NCBI RefSeq assembly: GCF_000151205.2
Contig: NC_016051.1
Coordinates: 372,001-436,000, forward strand
Source of the DNA: Thermococcus sp. AM4
GTDB lineage: Archaea; Methanobacteriota_B; Thermococci; Thermococcales; Thermococcaceae
DNA: 64,000 nt
Direction of reading: 5' to 3'
Shown here: one piece after another, positions 24,549 to 33,461 of the stretch
How positions within the stretch are numbered: position 1 is the first letter of the stretch
Layout: each line of letters opens with the position of its first letter
The notes under the pieces: generated by a model
Seen by the model: only the letters and a program-made list of their open reading frames with translations
Database searches by the model: none
What the model was told of the DNA's origin: nothing
Position numbers and translations under genes: made by a program

Positions 24549-26786
24549 ATGAGGCCTCACCGTTTCCAGTCCCGTGACGCTACCGTCATCGCGCTCCTCG
24601 CCGTTCCCTACCTCCTGCTCAGGATCATGGTCATTCACGGTGGGATGAACGAATACTTCGACTACGACGAGGGCACCTATCTCATGATAGCCCGCTTCAT
24701 AAACCACGGAATACTGCCCTATCGGGACGTTTTCGCGGTGCATCCTCCCCTCTACTACTACCTCCTCGCCCTGTGGCTCAGGATCTTCGGTGACAGCTAC
24801 GTCGTTGGCAGAACCCTCTCCGTTGTCCTCGGTCTCATCGCGATGGTCTTTGCATACCTTACGGGAAAGGAGCTGAAGGACTGGAGGCTTGGCGCACTCT
24901 TCGCCTTCATTCTGGTCTTTGATCCGACCATGGTCCAGATGAACTCCCTCGTGTTCCACGAGACCTCGATAGAGCTCTTCACGGCGCTCTCGCTCTATCA
25001 CTTCGTCAGATACTTCAAGACGGGTGAAATGAAGCAGGCTTACCTCTCGCTCTTCTGGGCCGGGCTGGGAACCACCTCCAAGTTCACGATAATCCCCTAC
25101 GCTGTGGCGCTCTACGTGACGCTGGTGCTTTCCCTTGACGGGGAAACGCGCGGGTACGTGGAAAAAGCCGCGTCCCTTCTCTTTAACAGGGTTCAAACGT
25201 TCATACTGGCCGCCACGACGCTCTTCTTGGCCGTTATCATAGTTGATGCAATAGTCTCTTATCCTTCCGATTTTCTGAGGAGCATATTGATCGTTCCCGG
25301 GATACATCCCATAAACACGATAGGTCAAATCTTCTCCGTTGGTCTGTTCCTGGCTGTGTGGGGGGTTCTGTTTCTCCACGTCACCGGGGTGTCCTACGTG
25401 GGGGCAATCAGGAGAACCGTTGTAGTTCTCGCAAGGAACCTCAAACCCGCCCTCAAGATGGCCCTTGTTCTACTTGCCCCCAAGGTGGTGGTCGAGGGTG
25501 CTCTCGGCCTCGCGGTTTCCAAGTCATACATCTATCAGACGTATCTTGCACAAAAGGGACGCTATGCCCCGATAATCAACCCGTTCTCCTACGTTAATCA
25601 GATCATGAAGCACCTGTACTCGGCCAAATCTCAGGATTATCTGGTCTTCTACGTTCCGGCGATGGTTCTGCTCGCGGTGCTGTTAATTGAATGGGCGAAG
25701 GGGCGGAGGTTCAGCCTCGAAAAGGCCACCGGATCGCTTCTCCTCATGAACTTCCTCATGTACTTCCTGGTGTTTCCCATAGTTCCGAATCAGCGCTTCC
25801 TGTACTCGTTTTTCATGGTATTCTACCTCGTCCTGTTCTACGCACTTCTCGGTCAGCTTGAGCGTGAAAAACATGGGCGGGCGCTCCTTGGGGGACTTTT
25901 GGTGGTGATGGTGCTTGTTGGGGTTTCCGGGATTGGAATGGCCTACAGGTATCCCAGGGGTGATCTGCTCATCGCGTGGGAGTCCCATGGCAAAGAGCTC
26001 AGGGATGACCTCGGAAGGTACATAACCCAGCACAACATTTCAAACGGACTGTACTTACCGATGAATCCCTTCAACGCCTACTACCTTCATTTGAGGATAA
26101 ACCCATGGTATCTTGACGTCTTTGGAATTACCTATCTGTGCAATTCAACACAGTTCTGGGTAGCTGTCAACCAGAGCGATTACGTAATCTTCAGCACGTG
26201 GATGTACGCGATGGAGATGGAGTCTCACGTTTTCAAAACCACGTTCGGAAAACTCGAAAAGATCGCCCACATGAACTATACGGTGATGTTTTCCAAGTCG
26301 TACTTCAGGGGGGACGTGATAACCCTTGTGAAGAGATCCGGCTCCAGAAACGCCGTCTCATTCGATGCCTACCTAGGTAGGATGAGGGTGTGGATAAACG
26401 GATCTCCCATTTTCTTCCTGCATGCGTTGAGTGGATCCCTGAAGAACGATGACTTCACTGATATAGAGCTGATAAACGGCAGGTATTCGGTGACCCAGAG
26501 GGTAAACGGAACCGTGATAAAATTCTCAATGTACCATAGTGAGAACGGTGTGGATCTTCGGTTTTCCAGAACCCTTAACGTGACGCTGGAGTTCCTTGAG
26601 CCCGTTGCTGTCCTCAACGCCACCGGGAACTACGCAAAACCCGGTTATAATGGCGTGCTAAGGGTATACGCCCCAGAGCAGGGTGTTGAGTTTAACCTTG
26701 ATCTCGGGGGTGGAAAGATAGTCTCGATGTCCCCGAAGGAGGTTGTTATCGAATGCAGGGAACTAAGAATTCTCTTGTCCGGCTGA
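24549..26786 (+). CDS. GT39-family membrane glycosyltransferase
   Basis: 745 residues. The N-terminal 450 residues carry about ten hydrophobic segments. The first outer loop has the GT-C acidic signature YFDYDEGTYLMIARFINHG and then HPPLYYYLLALWLRIFGDS, typical of GT39/ArnT-like enzymes. The C-terminal about 290 residues are soluble, extracellular and rich in Asn, with several N-x-S/T sequons. It probably adds a lipid-linked sugar to surface protein or lipid. GGTGGGGGGATTGA precedes the ATG. The last 34 bases overlap the next membrane protein, so the two are translated from one message. Confidence 0.83.
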   Translation: MRPHRFQSRDATVIALLAVPYLLLRIMVIHGGMNEYFDYDEGTYLMIARFINHGILPYRDVFAVHPPLYYYLLALWLRIFGDSYVVGRTLSVVLGLIAMVFAYLTGKELKDWRLGALFAFILVFDPTMVQMNSLVFHETSIELFTALSLYHFVRYFKTGEMKQAYLSLFWAGLGTTSKFTIIPYAVALYVTLVLSLDGETRGYVEKAASLLFNRVQTFILAATTLFLAVIIVDAIVSYPSDFLRSILIVPGIHPINTIGQIFSVGLFLAVWGVLFLHVTGVSYVGAIRRTVVVLARNLKPALKMALVLLAPKVVVEGALGLAVSKSYIYQTYLAQKGRYAPIINPFSYVNQIMKHLYSAKSQDYLVFYVPAMVLLAVLLIEWAKGRRFSLEKATGSLLLMNFLMYFLVFPIVPNQRFLYSFFMVFYLVLFYALLGQLEREKHGRALLGGLLVVMVLVGVSGIGMAYRYPRGDLLIAWESHGKELRDDLGRYITQHNISNGLYLPMNPFNAYYLHLRINPWYLDVFGITYLCNSTQFWVAVNQSDYVIFSTWMYAMEMESHVFKTTFGKLEKIAHMNYTVMFSKSYFRGDVITLVKRSGSRNAVSFDAYLGRMRVWINGSPIFFLHALSGSLKNDDFTDIELINGRYSVTQRVNGTVIKFSMYHSENGVDLRFSRTLNVTLEFLEPVAVLNATGNYAKPGYNGVLRVYAPEQGVEFNLDLGGGKIVSMSPKEVVIECRELRILLSG

Positions 26787-28936
26787 TAGAACTCGTCGCC
26801 CTCCTCGCTCTGGGATTGGTTAGCCCGTACTTTTCGATTCTGGTTATCTGGTATCTGGGTTTTCTCGTGCTGGACTGGCTCCCGCCGCTGTGGAGGCTTG
26901 CGCTCGGGCCGGCGGTGGGGATGGGGATAGTTATTTTTGTAGTCCACATAACTAGCATTGTTGGGTTTTCTATCTGGCTCACAGTACCAGTAGTTTATCT
27001 TATAACGTTGCTTCTCTGGTGGAAAGATTCCAAAGGATCTTCGTTATCCAGCATGTGGAATGAAATTCCATTAATTGACAGGTTATTCTTGTCTATCTCA
27101 GTTTTCCTGTCTGCAGGATTGAAGATACCCTTCTTGAGTATTCCTTCTTATTCAAGTGCTCCTAAGGATCCCGTGTTTCATGCGTATAAAACTTGGGAGA
27201 TCTTGAAAGAAGGAACGATATTTATCAAACATGCACCAATATCTTTCTCTGGAATTTTGACGTATCCTGCGGGGTATCACTCACTTGTTGCTTGGATATC
27301 TCTAGTAAGTGGAGTTAAAGTGCCATTTTCCATGATGAGTTTGCAACTTTTCACGTGGATATTCCTTCCATTAGGTACATATCTCGCTTCTTGGAGTATG
27401 TTTCAAGATAAATGGGTCTCTCGTATATCCGCCGCGGTGATGCCTTTAACGTATCTTTACTACTATTATCTTCATTACTCATTATTGCATTTGTTTCTTG
27501 ATTACTATCTTCTTTTAGCTTCCATAGCGGTTTATACCCAGTTGATTACTGAGATTACCAAAGATTCCGTCAAACAGTATCATGTATCTTGGTTTGTGAT
27601 ATTGTTTTTACTGACATCCTCTCTTTTAATAGTACATCCATACCCCTATCTACTATTCCAGGCCTATGCGCTTTTTTTAGCTGTGTTAATTATTCCAGGC
27701 ATAACTACCTCTCAAAAAATGAGAACATTGTTTTTATTTTTCTTTCAGGCAGCGGGTAGTTTCTTGGTCTATTATTTTATTGAAGCTCCAAATCGCCTTA
27801 ACGTTGAAAGATACTCCAAGCCCTTGTTTCATATTAGCAAATACTACCTTAAGGATAATCCGCATTGGTTCTATTTTATATTAAAACAAACGTTTTGGGC
27901 CAATGGCCAGTTTGTCTTCTTGCCATTTTTTATAGTTTCGACGTTCTGGATACTTCACAGGAAAAACAAACAAGGACTTGCTTTGATATCGACATTGTTG
28001 TTTTTTATCTTCTTAATTTTTGATAAAATATGGTTTCATGTTAACGTTCCATATTATTCGGCAATATGGAACTCAGAGCGTATTTATATCCTTCTAACAC
28101 CCTTATTTCCTCTATTGCACGGTCTAGGGATTTCTTTGGTTAAAAGACACATTGAAGCGAGAAGAAAAGTAATATTGGCTATTACACTAACAGCACTTTT
28201 TGTAATTCCCGGAACATATGTTAATATAGATAATTATGCTAGGGAACTTTGTGTTACCGTCGACAATAATACATTGCTAGCATTTAGATATGTTGACTCT
28301 CTCACGGGCCCGATCTATGTACAAAACTCCCTGATGGACTCGGGAATTTGGATTCCCATTTTTACGGATAAGGAAATAATAAGAGTGACCACTCCTCCAA
28401 AAAAAGGCATCTTGTACGTGGACTCCAGAGGTTATGGAGATATCCATGCACCTCCACTAAATCCTCTTCAGTTAGTGAATAAGTCAGCGTTGATTTCATA
28501 TTATAATGGAATCTGGATTTTTAATCTTTCCCAGACGTGGCGTGATTCTAGAGAGGACGCACTTAATGATCTCTATCGCCATCTTATGCTTCGCAGGAAT
28601 TCTATCAAGGCTTACAATTTTGAGGACTGGAGATATTTTGTCTACGGCTTCCTGCTTAGACACCCCGTTGTCGTCAGGGGAATCCTCCTTAAACAGTGGA
28701 GTGGCGTATTCTCGATTGTGAACGACTCGTATATAGTGTTCATCCCCGATCAGAACTATTCTTCCCTACGGATAATAGGTCTCGGTGAGCCTGCCAGGGT
28801 GTACCTGAACGGGGTTTACCTTGGGGTTCTTGACAGGGGATCCGTATCCTTTATGACAACGCTGGAAAAAGGGAAGTTCTATGTCTTGAAGTTTGAAGGA
28901 AAAGTGTACATAGAAAGGATCATCCTCCGAGGTTAG
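26753..28936 (+). CDS. Large GT-C-like membrane protein, compositional mosaic
   Basis: 727 residues, around twelve hydrophobic segments and a soluble C-terminus. An acidic/His loop, DPVFHAYKTWEILKEGT, followed by YPAGYHSLVAWIS, looks like the first loop of GT-C glycosyltransferases. No closer family is recognised. Base composition changes sharply inside the gene: GC-rich to about 26930, strongly AT-rich (many TTT, TTA, ATA codons) to about 28640, then GC-rich again to the stop. This suggests replacement of the middle by homologous recombination with a foreign allele. GGAGGTTG lies before the ATG inside the upstream gene. The 3' end overlaps the convergent pilin by 17 bases. Confidence 0.72.
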   Translation: MQGTKNSLVRLIELVALLALGLVSPYFSILVIWYLGFLVLDWLPPLWRLALGPAVGMGIVIFVVHITSIVGFSIWLTVPVVYLITLLLWWKDSKGSSLSSMWNEIPLIDRLFLSISVFLSAGLKIPFLSIPSYSSAPKDPVFHAYKTWEILKEGTIFIKHAPISFSGILTYPAGYHSLVAWISLVSGVKVPFSMMSLQLFTWIFLPLGTYLASWSMFQDKWVSRISAAVMPLTYLYYYYLHYSLLHLFLDYYLLLASIAVYTQLITEITKDSVKQYHVSWFVILFLLTSSLLIVHPYPYLLFQAYALFLAVLIIPGITTSQKMRTLFLFFFQAAGSFLVYYFIEAPNRLNVERYSKPLFHISKYYLKDNPHWFYFILKQTFWANGQFVFLPFFIVSTFWILHRKNKQGLALISTLLFFIFLIFDKIWFHVNVPYYSAIWNSERIYILLTPLFPLLHGLGISLVKRHIEARRKVILAITLTALFVIPGTYVNIDNYARELCVTVDNNTLLAFRYVDSLTGPIYVQNSLMDSGIWIPIFTDKEIIRVTTPPKKGILYVDSRGYGDIHAPPLNPLQLVNKSALISYYNGIWIFNLSQTWRDSREDALNDLYRHLMLRRNSIKAYNFEDWRYFVYGFLLRHPVVVRGILLKQWSGVFSIVNDSYIVFIPDQNYSSLRIIGLGEPARVYLNGVYLGVLDRGSVSFMTTLEKGKFYVLKFEGKVYIERIILRG

Positions 28937-29114
28937 AGGAAACCTCGCTCAGAACTCTCTGATTGAACTGACTCTCGGCATTTGAGAGCGAATCCGCGAG
29001 GTTCTCCTCCCCTCCCTTGATTATCTTCGCATAGTGCAGGCCCCAAACAACTATTATCAGTATCAATGCAAGCATAAACAGGTATTCGATTGTACCTTGG
29101 GCCAATCTTCTCAT
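28920..29114 (-). CDS. Type IV pilin-like protein with class III signal peptide (second)
   Basis: 64 residues. The short basic leader MRRLAQGTIEYLFMLALILIIV holds the archaeal class III signal peptide motif (cleavage before QGTIEYLFML, with the +5 Glu), then a single hydrophobic assembly helix and a short polar tail ending SEVSSNLGG. Prepilin peptidase cleavage and assembly in a pilus or other surface filament are inferred from the family. AAGGTGATATA precedes the ATG. It follows the first pilin by 49 bases and overlaps the end of the mosaic GT-C gene. Confidence 0.82.
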   Translation of the reverse strand: MRRLAQGTIEYLFMLALILIIVVWGLHYAKIIKGGEENLADSLSNAESQFNQRVLSEVSSNLGG

Positions 29115-29163
29115 TATATCACCTTCCTGAAGAAATTGCGAATGGGTAAAAAAAGGTTAGAAA

Positions 29164-29349
29164 TCAACTGCTAAGAGCAGAACTGAGCTCCTTGCTAACT
29201 GCGGTATTAAGTTGCTCCTGCCCCTGCTGGATGGTCTGACCGGTGCTCTTGCTTGAGCTCTTGAGGTACTTGATCACCACTGCAACGATGATGAGCGCCG
29301 CCGCAATCATAAACAGGTACTCGATTGCACCCTGGGCCTTCCTCATCAT
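29164..29349 (-). CDS. Type IV pilin-like protein with class III signal peptide (first)
   Basis: 61 residues. MMRKAQGAIEYLFMIAAALI shows the same class III motif (QGAIEYLFMI with Glu at +5), a hydrophobic helix and a polar Ser/Gln-rich tail with no globular domain. The consensus GGAGGTGA lies five bases upstream of ATG 29349, the strongest such site in the window and consistent with a very abundant product. Two similar tiny pilins in tandem recall major pilin genes of Thermococcales. No pilus ATPase or prepilin peptidase is nearby. Confidence 0.86.
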   Translation of the reverse strand: MMRKAQGAIEYLFMIAAALIIVAVVIKYLKSSSKSTGQTIQQGQEQLNTAVSKELSSALSS

Positions 29350-29395
29350 TCACATCACCTCCGGGAGGTCTTGTCAAAATATTTAGCCTGAAACC

Positions 29396-29407
29396 CCTTT
29401 AAATAGG
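29396..29407 (-). promoter_or_regulatory. TATA box of the pilin pair
   Basis: CCTATTTAAAGG on the minus strand, itself palindromic at the core, predicts transcription from about 29375 and a leader of 25 bases with a perfect GGAGGTGA. Confidence 0.55.
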
Positions 29408-29604
29408 TTTCTCCATAATTTTGTCGGATTTCCTAGCAAAATTGGGGGATTGTTGGGGAGCATTAACGAGGATGTAAACGTATTGAATATATCACAAAAT
29501 AGCCCCGGCTGGATTAAAGTTAATACAATAAGATTTGAGGTGGCACATTTTGACATGATTTTACTACTGCATTTTAACGGATGGAAAAGCGTGAAGAGGA
29601 AGGG
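29408..29604. other. AT-rich intergenic region between pilins and HTH regulator
   Basis: About 200 bases with no convincing gene. A 73-codon open frame from 29450 has no ribosome binding site and no recognisable protein character. ATTTTGAC at 29546-29553 is the inverted match of GTCAAAAT at 29373-29380 by the pilin start of transcription, which could be paired sites for the divergent regulator. Confidence 0.35.
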
Positions 29605-29616
29605 TTTATATATTTT
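29605..29616 (+). promoter_or_regulatory. TATA box of the HTH regulator
   Basis: TTTATATATTTT predicts a start of transcription near 29634 and a leader of about 12 bases with GGGGAGGAGT. Confidence 0.5.
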
Positions 29617-29645
29617 ACGCCCCTACATAGCTTCCGGGGAGGAGT

Positions 29646-30191
29646 ATGAGGCTGTTCCACGTCTCCTGTGAATCCGCCAGCGTTGAGGATTGCATCGAGG
29701 AGTTCACATCGAAAATAAACCAGGTATTATCAGGTTCTGGATGTTACATAAAATCAGCAGACCTTAACCTGACGTTCGGTGCGTTTATGCACCTATCGGC
29801 GGGACTGCTGGTTGATCCCTCAACCCCGGGCGGAAGGGTCGTGGCGAAGTATTCCGCAGGAAGGAGCAGGGAAAGTGCCATTGAGGGCGTCCTCGCGGAG
29901 ATAAACCCCCTGATCGAGAACGCCGAGGTTGTCGCGTTTAAGTTTGGAACCTACACAACGCCGGTGACGAGGCGAACCTACGCTGTGGGCGTCGTTGCCT
30001 ACAACCTCCCTATGAAGCCAGCGAGCCAGATAAGCGAGACCGCCGACAGAAGAAAGCTCCTCGCTCACGTGCTCTCCCTGTTTGAATACAACCCCAAAGT
30101 TCTCAACATCTCAGAACTCGCAAGGGTCTTCGGCGTTTCGAGGGATACTATCTACTACGACATTCAGCAGATACTGAAGGAAAAAAAGTGA
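29646..30191 (+). CDS. HTH-domain transcriptional regulator, divergent from the pilins
   Basis: 181 residues. The C-terminal 50 residues form a helix-turn-helix (LNISELARVFGVSRDTIYYDIQQIL). The N-terminal 125 residues are an unrecognised alpha/beta domain with FGAFMHLSAGLLVDP and repeated charged helices. The start has GGGGAGGAGT directly ahead. Its divergent position suggests control of the pilin pair, which is inference. It ends right where the convergent S2P protease gene ends. Confidence 0.72.
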   Translation: MRLFHVSCESASVEDCIEEFTSKINQVLSGSGCYIKSADLNLTFGAFMHLSAGLLVDPSTPGGRVVAKYSAGRSRESAIEGVLAEINPLIENAEVVAFKFGTYTTPVTRRTYAVGVVAYNLPMKPASQISETADRRKLLAHVLSLFEYNPKVLNISELARVFGVSRDTIYYDIQQILKEKK

Positions 30192-31433
30192 TCACCTGAC
30201 GAAGAACGGCACAGGGGTTGCGGTCAGCACGAATATTATCAGGGCGAGGATTGCCAGAGCCTTTCTGCTCCACGAGATCGGGCTGACCTCGTCCAAAGCC
30301 CCGGGGTTTCCGGAGCCACCGATGAAGAGCACGAGCAGACCCCATATCATCCATCCGCTCCAGAGGTAGCTCATTAGTATCAGTGTCAGTCCTATCCCTA
30401 TCGTGAAGTACCTGTGAAGCCTCTCGCTCATGAAGGCCCTCGCTATGTGCCCCCCGTCTAGCTGTGCGGCCGGGATAAGATTGAGGAACGTGACGAGGAT
30501 CCCAACCCAGCCCGCTATGGCAACGGGATGCAGGAACACCACGTAATCACCGCCGGCGACGTTTTCACTCAGTATGAGCTTCTCAAGTATCGTGAAGAAC
30601 AGGTTCGTGCCGAGGTAGAGCCCCTTGCCGGAGCTTGGGACAAGGGAAGCCGGAACCACCGGGGAAAGTCTGAGCCCGATTATGGTGACGGGAATCGCCA
30701 CCAGAATGCCCGCTAAGGGACCGCTGACACCGAGGTCGATGGCGGCGTTTCTGGTTGGAACCGGGGACTTTACCCTTATCACTGCCCCGAGCGTTCCGAG
30801 CAGGTTGGGGAAGGGAATGAAGTAGGGGAAGGTTGCCTTAACGTTGTGCATCGTTGCGGCTATCTTGTGGCCCATCTCGTGTGTTCCCAGGATCGCCAGC
30901 ACGCTGAGGGAGAAGGCAACGGCTATGACGTACGGATTCCGGTAGCCCGGCAGGCCCAGCTGGTCGAGCGTCGCTATGTACTGGATCGCGAGAACGTAAC
31001 CGGCCCAGAGTGTGGAGAGCAGGGTGAGGATGAAGAGCGCTATTCCTACCTTCGGGTTGTCCGGCTTAACCTCGCCGGCCGGAAAGACGTACAGAACGAC
31101 ATCCCCTCCGGCCCTCTTTAATGCGGCCCAGTAGCCGCGGCCTTCAAACTCCTGCAGAACGGTCTCAAAATCCCGTTCGAGTATTTCTAAAACCCTGAAA
31201 ACGTACACCTCGCCCCTTTTTTCAACGAACTCCGCCCGGTAGAACCTCGATACAAGTTCTTCAACTCCAAAGAGGTCCTCACCCGCAGAAGGTGCCTCTC
31301 CGGCATCGATGGCAAAGCCAACAAGAACCATGTCGCCGCCGCATTTGGGGCACGCTCCTTCAAGGAGGGCCTCGTTTGACTCGATGATCTCCCTGTGCCC
31401 GCAGTTGACGCACTCGTAAATTCCCTTCGGCAT
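30192..31433 (-). CDS. Site-2 protease family (M50) zinc metalloprotease
   Basis: 413 residues. The N-terminus is a zinc ribbon (CVNCGH and CPKCGG pairs), followed by about 110 soluble residues and then at least six hydrophobic segments. The protease motif HEMGH (GTHEMGHKIAA) supplies two zinc ligands and the catalytic Glu; IPAAQLDGGHIARAF supplies the Asp ligand. It cleaves membrane-embedded substrates; the target is unknown. GGGGGAGAAG precedes the ATG, and TTTTTAACC near 31460 is the likely TATA. The zinc ribbon fusion is characteristic of archaeal members. Confidence 0.9.
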   Translation of the reverse strand: MPKGIYECVNCGHREIIESNEALLEGACPKCGGDMVLVGFAIDAGEAPSAGEDLFGVEELVSRFYRAEFVEKRGEVYVFRVLEILERDFETVLQEFEGRGYWAALKRAGGDVVLYVFPAGEVKPDNPKVGIALFILTLLSTLWAGYVLAIQYIATLDQLGLPGYRNPYVIAVAFSLSVLAILGTHEMGHKIAATMHNVKATFPYFIPFPNLLGTLGAVIRVKSPVPTRNAAIDLGVSGPLAGILVAIPVTIIGLRLSPVVPASLVPSSGKGLYLGTNLFFTILEKLILSENVAGGDYVVFLHPVAIAGWVGILVTFLNLIPAAQLDGGHIARAFMSERLHRYFTIGIGLTLILMSYLWSGWMIWGLLVLFIGGSGNPGALDEVSPISWSRKALAILALIIFVLTATPVPFFVR

Positions 31434-31633
31434 CTTCTCCCCCAGTATGGAGGGAAGGGAAAGGTTAAAAATCTACCCGTCGATGATTTCGATCTTGCCT
31501 TTATCGGTGTGCATCTTTCAGCGAGGGCATCATTGTATCCTCGAGAAGCTTAACTTGTTCTGGCAATACTAATTAAGTGATACAAGACAATAGCTTTTTA
31601 TCCTACCATGATGAACTACACTTGGTGGTGGCC

Positions 31634-33016
31634 TTGGAAGAAAGACTGATTGAGAGCCTCGTGAGGAGGACCATCGACACAGCCGAGGCAAGGCTCAGAA
31701 AGTACGTGTTCACTCCAACCGGAGAAAAAAGACCTGAAAGGAAACCCCTCACGAAACTCAAGGAGAATGTTGAGTTGTTTCTCCAAACCCGGGAAAACAG
31801 CCTTCTGGTTCTCTACGGTCTTCGCGGTGTCGGAAAGACCACCATGCTCGCTCAAATCTACTTCAAGCTTCTTCCCCAGATTCCAAGGGAGAGACTTGTC
31901 TACGTCTCCCTCGACAAGCTTCGCTCGCTGGGAATAAGCCTGAATGACTTTGTCCGAGCCTACGAACGCCTCCTCGGTGAGAGGATTGAAGAGCTGAGTC
32001 AGCCGACCTTCCTATTCATCGACGAAGCCCACTATGACGAGAACTTCGGGATTACGGTGAAGGACCTTCATGACTCCGTGAGTAACCTCATGATTGTGGT
32101 CACTGGATCTTCTTCACTTCCCCTTAAGCTCGACCCCGACCTGATGAGAAGGGCCAGAAAGCTCAGGGTGCCGCCTTTAACCTTCACAGAATACCTACTT
32201 TTAAAGAAGAAAATACAAATCCCCGAGGAGCTCAGTGCAGCTTTAAAGAGGGCATTCCTCAGCTGTGATTTCTCAGAAATTGAAGAGCAGCTTGGGGGAG
32301 TGCTCCTGAAGTTTACTGAAAAAGACGTCGAGGATTACCTCATCCAAGGCTCGCTCCCCCTTTACCTCGCTTCGCCAAACCCGCTTGAGGATGCCTATGA
32401 GATACTGAGGAAGATTGTCGAGGTTGATTTAATGCACGAGGGTCTTTCCGAGACGACGAGAGAAAAGGCCCTTGGATTGTTACTCCTCCTTGCTTCCGGC
32501 GAGAGCTTGGCTTACGATGACCTGAGCTCGACTCTGGGGCTCGCCAAGGCGACCGTGGAAAAGATGATTGAGAAGCTTGAGGACCTCGAAGTCATCTTTC
32601 CGGTAAGGGCCTACGGCTCTCTGGGCAAGGTCGCCCGAAAGACCCCAAAATACAAGTTCCTGGCACCAATGTTGAGGAGCGCGGTGCTTTACGAGTTCGG
32701 ACTCTTTGAGAGGGATTCAAAAACGCTCGGTATGCTCCTTGAGGACGCGGTTGCTCTTTATCTCCATCTGCTCGCTAGGGAGCACAAACTCGGCCTTCAC
32801 TACGATGCCCAGAGGGGCGGTGCGGACTTCATCTTGAAGGGACACGGCGAAGGAGTCGTGGTTGAGGTTGGTTGGGGGAAGAAGGGCGTCCGTCAAGTTC
32901 TCAGGACCATGAAGAAGACTGGATTAACCTGCGGCGTCGTGGTTCACAATGGGCCGTTGAAAAAGAAAGGAGACGTGTGGTTTGTGCCGAGGGAGCTCTT
33001 TTTGCTGATGCTTTGA
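31634..33016 (+). CDS. AAA-type ATPase with DUF4143-like C-terminal region
   Basis: About 461 residues. Walker A LYGLRGVGKTTMLAQ, Walker B FLFIDEAHYD and sensor VVTGSSSLPL place it in the large archaeal family of STAND/AAA-like ATPases of unknown function. A winged-helix stretch (YDDLSSTLGLAKATVEKMIEKL) precedes a C-terminal part with nuclease-like character (RGGADFILKGHGEGVVVEVGWG). The frame reaches to 31577, but the TATA at 31595-31602 predicts transcription from about 31625. A TTG at 31634 after GGTGGTGGCC fits best; start uncertain. Members are often patchily distributed, and it stands alone here. Confidence 0.72.
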   Translation: MEERLIESLVRRTIDTAEARLRKYVFTPTGEKRPERKPLTKLKENVELFLQTRENSLLVLYGLRGVGKTTMLAQIYFKLLPQIPRERLVYVSLDKLRSLGISLNDFVRAYERLLGERIEELSQPTFLFIDEAHYDENFGITVKDLHDSVSNLMIVVTGSSSLPLKLDPDLMRRARKLRVPPLTFTEYLLLKKKIQIPEELSAALKRAFLSCDFSEIEEQLGGVLLKFTEKDVEDYLIQGSLPLYLASPNPLEDAYEILRKIVEVDLMHEGLSETTREKALGLLLLLASGESLAYDDLSSTLGLAKATVEKMIEKLEDLEVIFPVRAYGSLGKVARKTPKYKFLAPMLRSAVLYEFGLFERDSKTLGMLLEDAVALYLHLLAREHKLGLHYDAQRGGADFILKGHGEGVVVEVGWGKKGVRQVLRTMKKTGLTCGVVVHNGPLKKKGDVWFVPRELFLLML

Positions 33017-33056
33017 ATTCTTCTGAATTCTTTGGTTTTAAGAGTGAGAAAACTGC

Positions 33057-33452
33057 TCAACCTTCCTCGACCTCAACCTCGCCCAAATCGGCATCAACCT
33101 TAACCCTCGCCCCGCTCCTCAGCTTGGACACGTCTATCCCCTGAACCATTGGAATGCCGGCTATTATCGCACCCGTTGCCACTATCGTCTCGGCTTCGCC
33201 GACGATTATCGCCTTCGGTGCCTTTCCGTTCTTCTTGAGGGCGTAGATTACGTAGGAGCCGACGGTTGAGCCCTTCCCGCGTGGGAAGGCGAGGATTTTG
33301 CCCGCTATGCTCTGACCCCTTATGTCGCTCTCCGCGTCGGTGACGATTCCAGTCTCGGGGTCAACTCCACCGAGGAAGGAGAGCGGTTTCTTTGACACTA
33401 TCAGCTCGCCCTCAGCCTTTCCGCCGACGACCTTCCTTCCCTTCAGCTTCAT
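33057..33452 (-). CDS. Phosphomevalonate dehydratase (aconitase X) small subunit
   Basis: 131 residues, DUF126/aconitase X swivel domain. Typical features are KGRKVVGGKAEGELIVS, SFLGGVDPETGIVTD, SIAGKILAFPRGKGSTVGSY and VATGAIIAGIPMVQGID. With the large subunit it dehydrates mevalonate 5-phosphate to trans-anhydromevalonate 5-phosphate in the archaeal mevalonate pathway to isoprenoid lipids. GAGGTGGTAGA precedes the ATG. It follows the large subunit gene by nine bases. Confidence 0.92.
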   Translation of the reverse strand: MKLKGRKVVGGKAEGELIVSKKPLSFLGGVDPETGIVTDAESDIRGQSIAGKILAFPRGKGSTVGSYVIYALKKNGKAPKAIIVGEAETIVATGAIIAGIPMVQGIDVSKLRSGARVKVDADLGEVEVEEG

Positions 33453-33461
33453 TCTACCACC

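Noticed and set aside
29450-29671. A 73-codon frame in the pilin-regulator gap
   Set aside because: TTG start with no ribosome binding site, runs over the promoter and start of the HTH gene, and the product is not protein-like.
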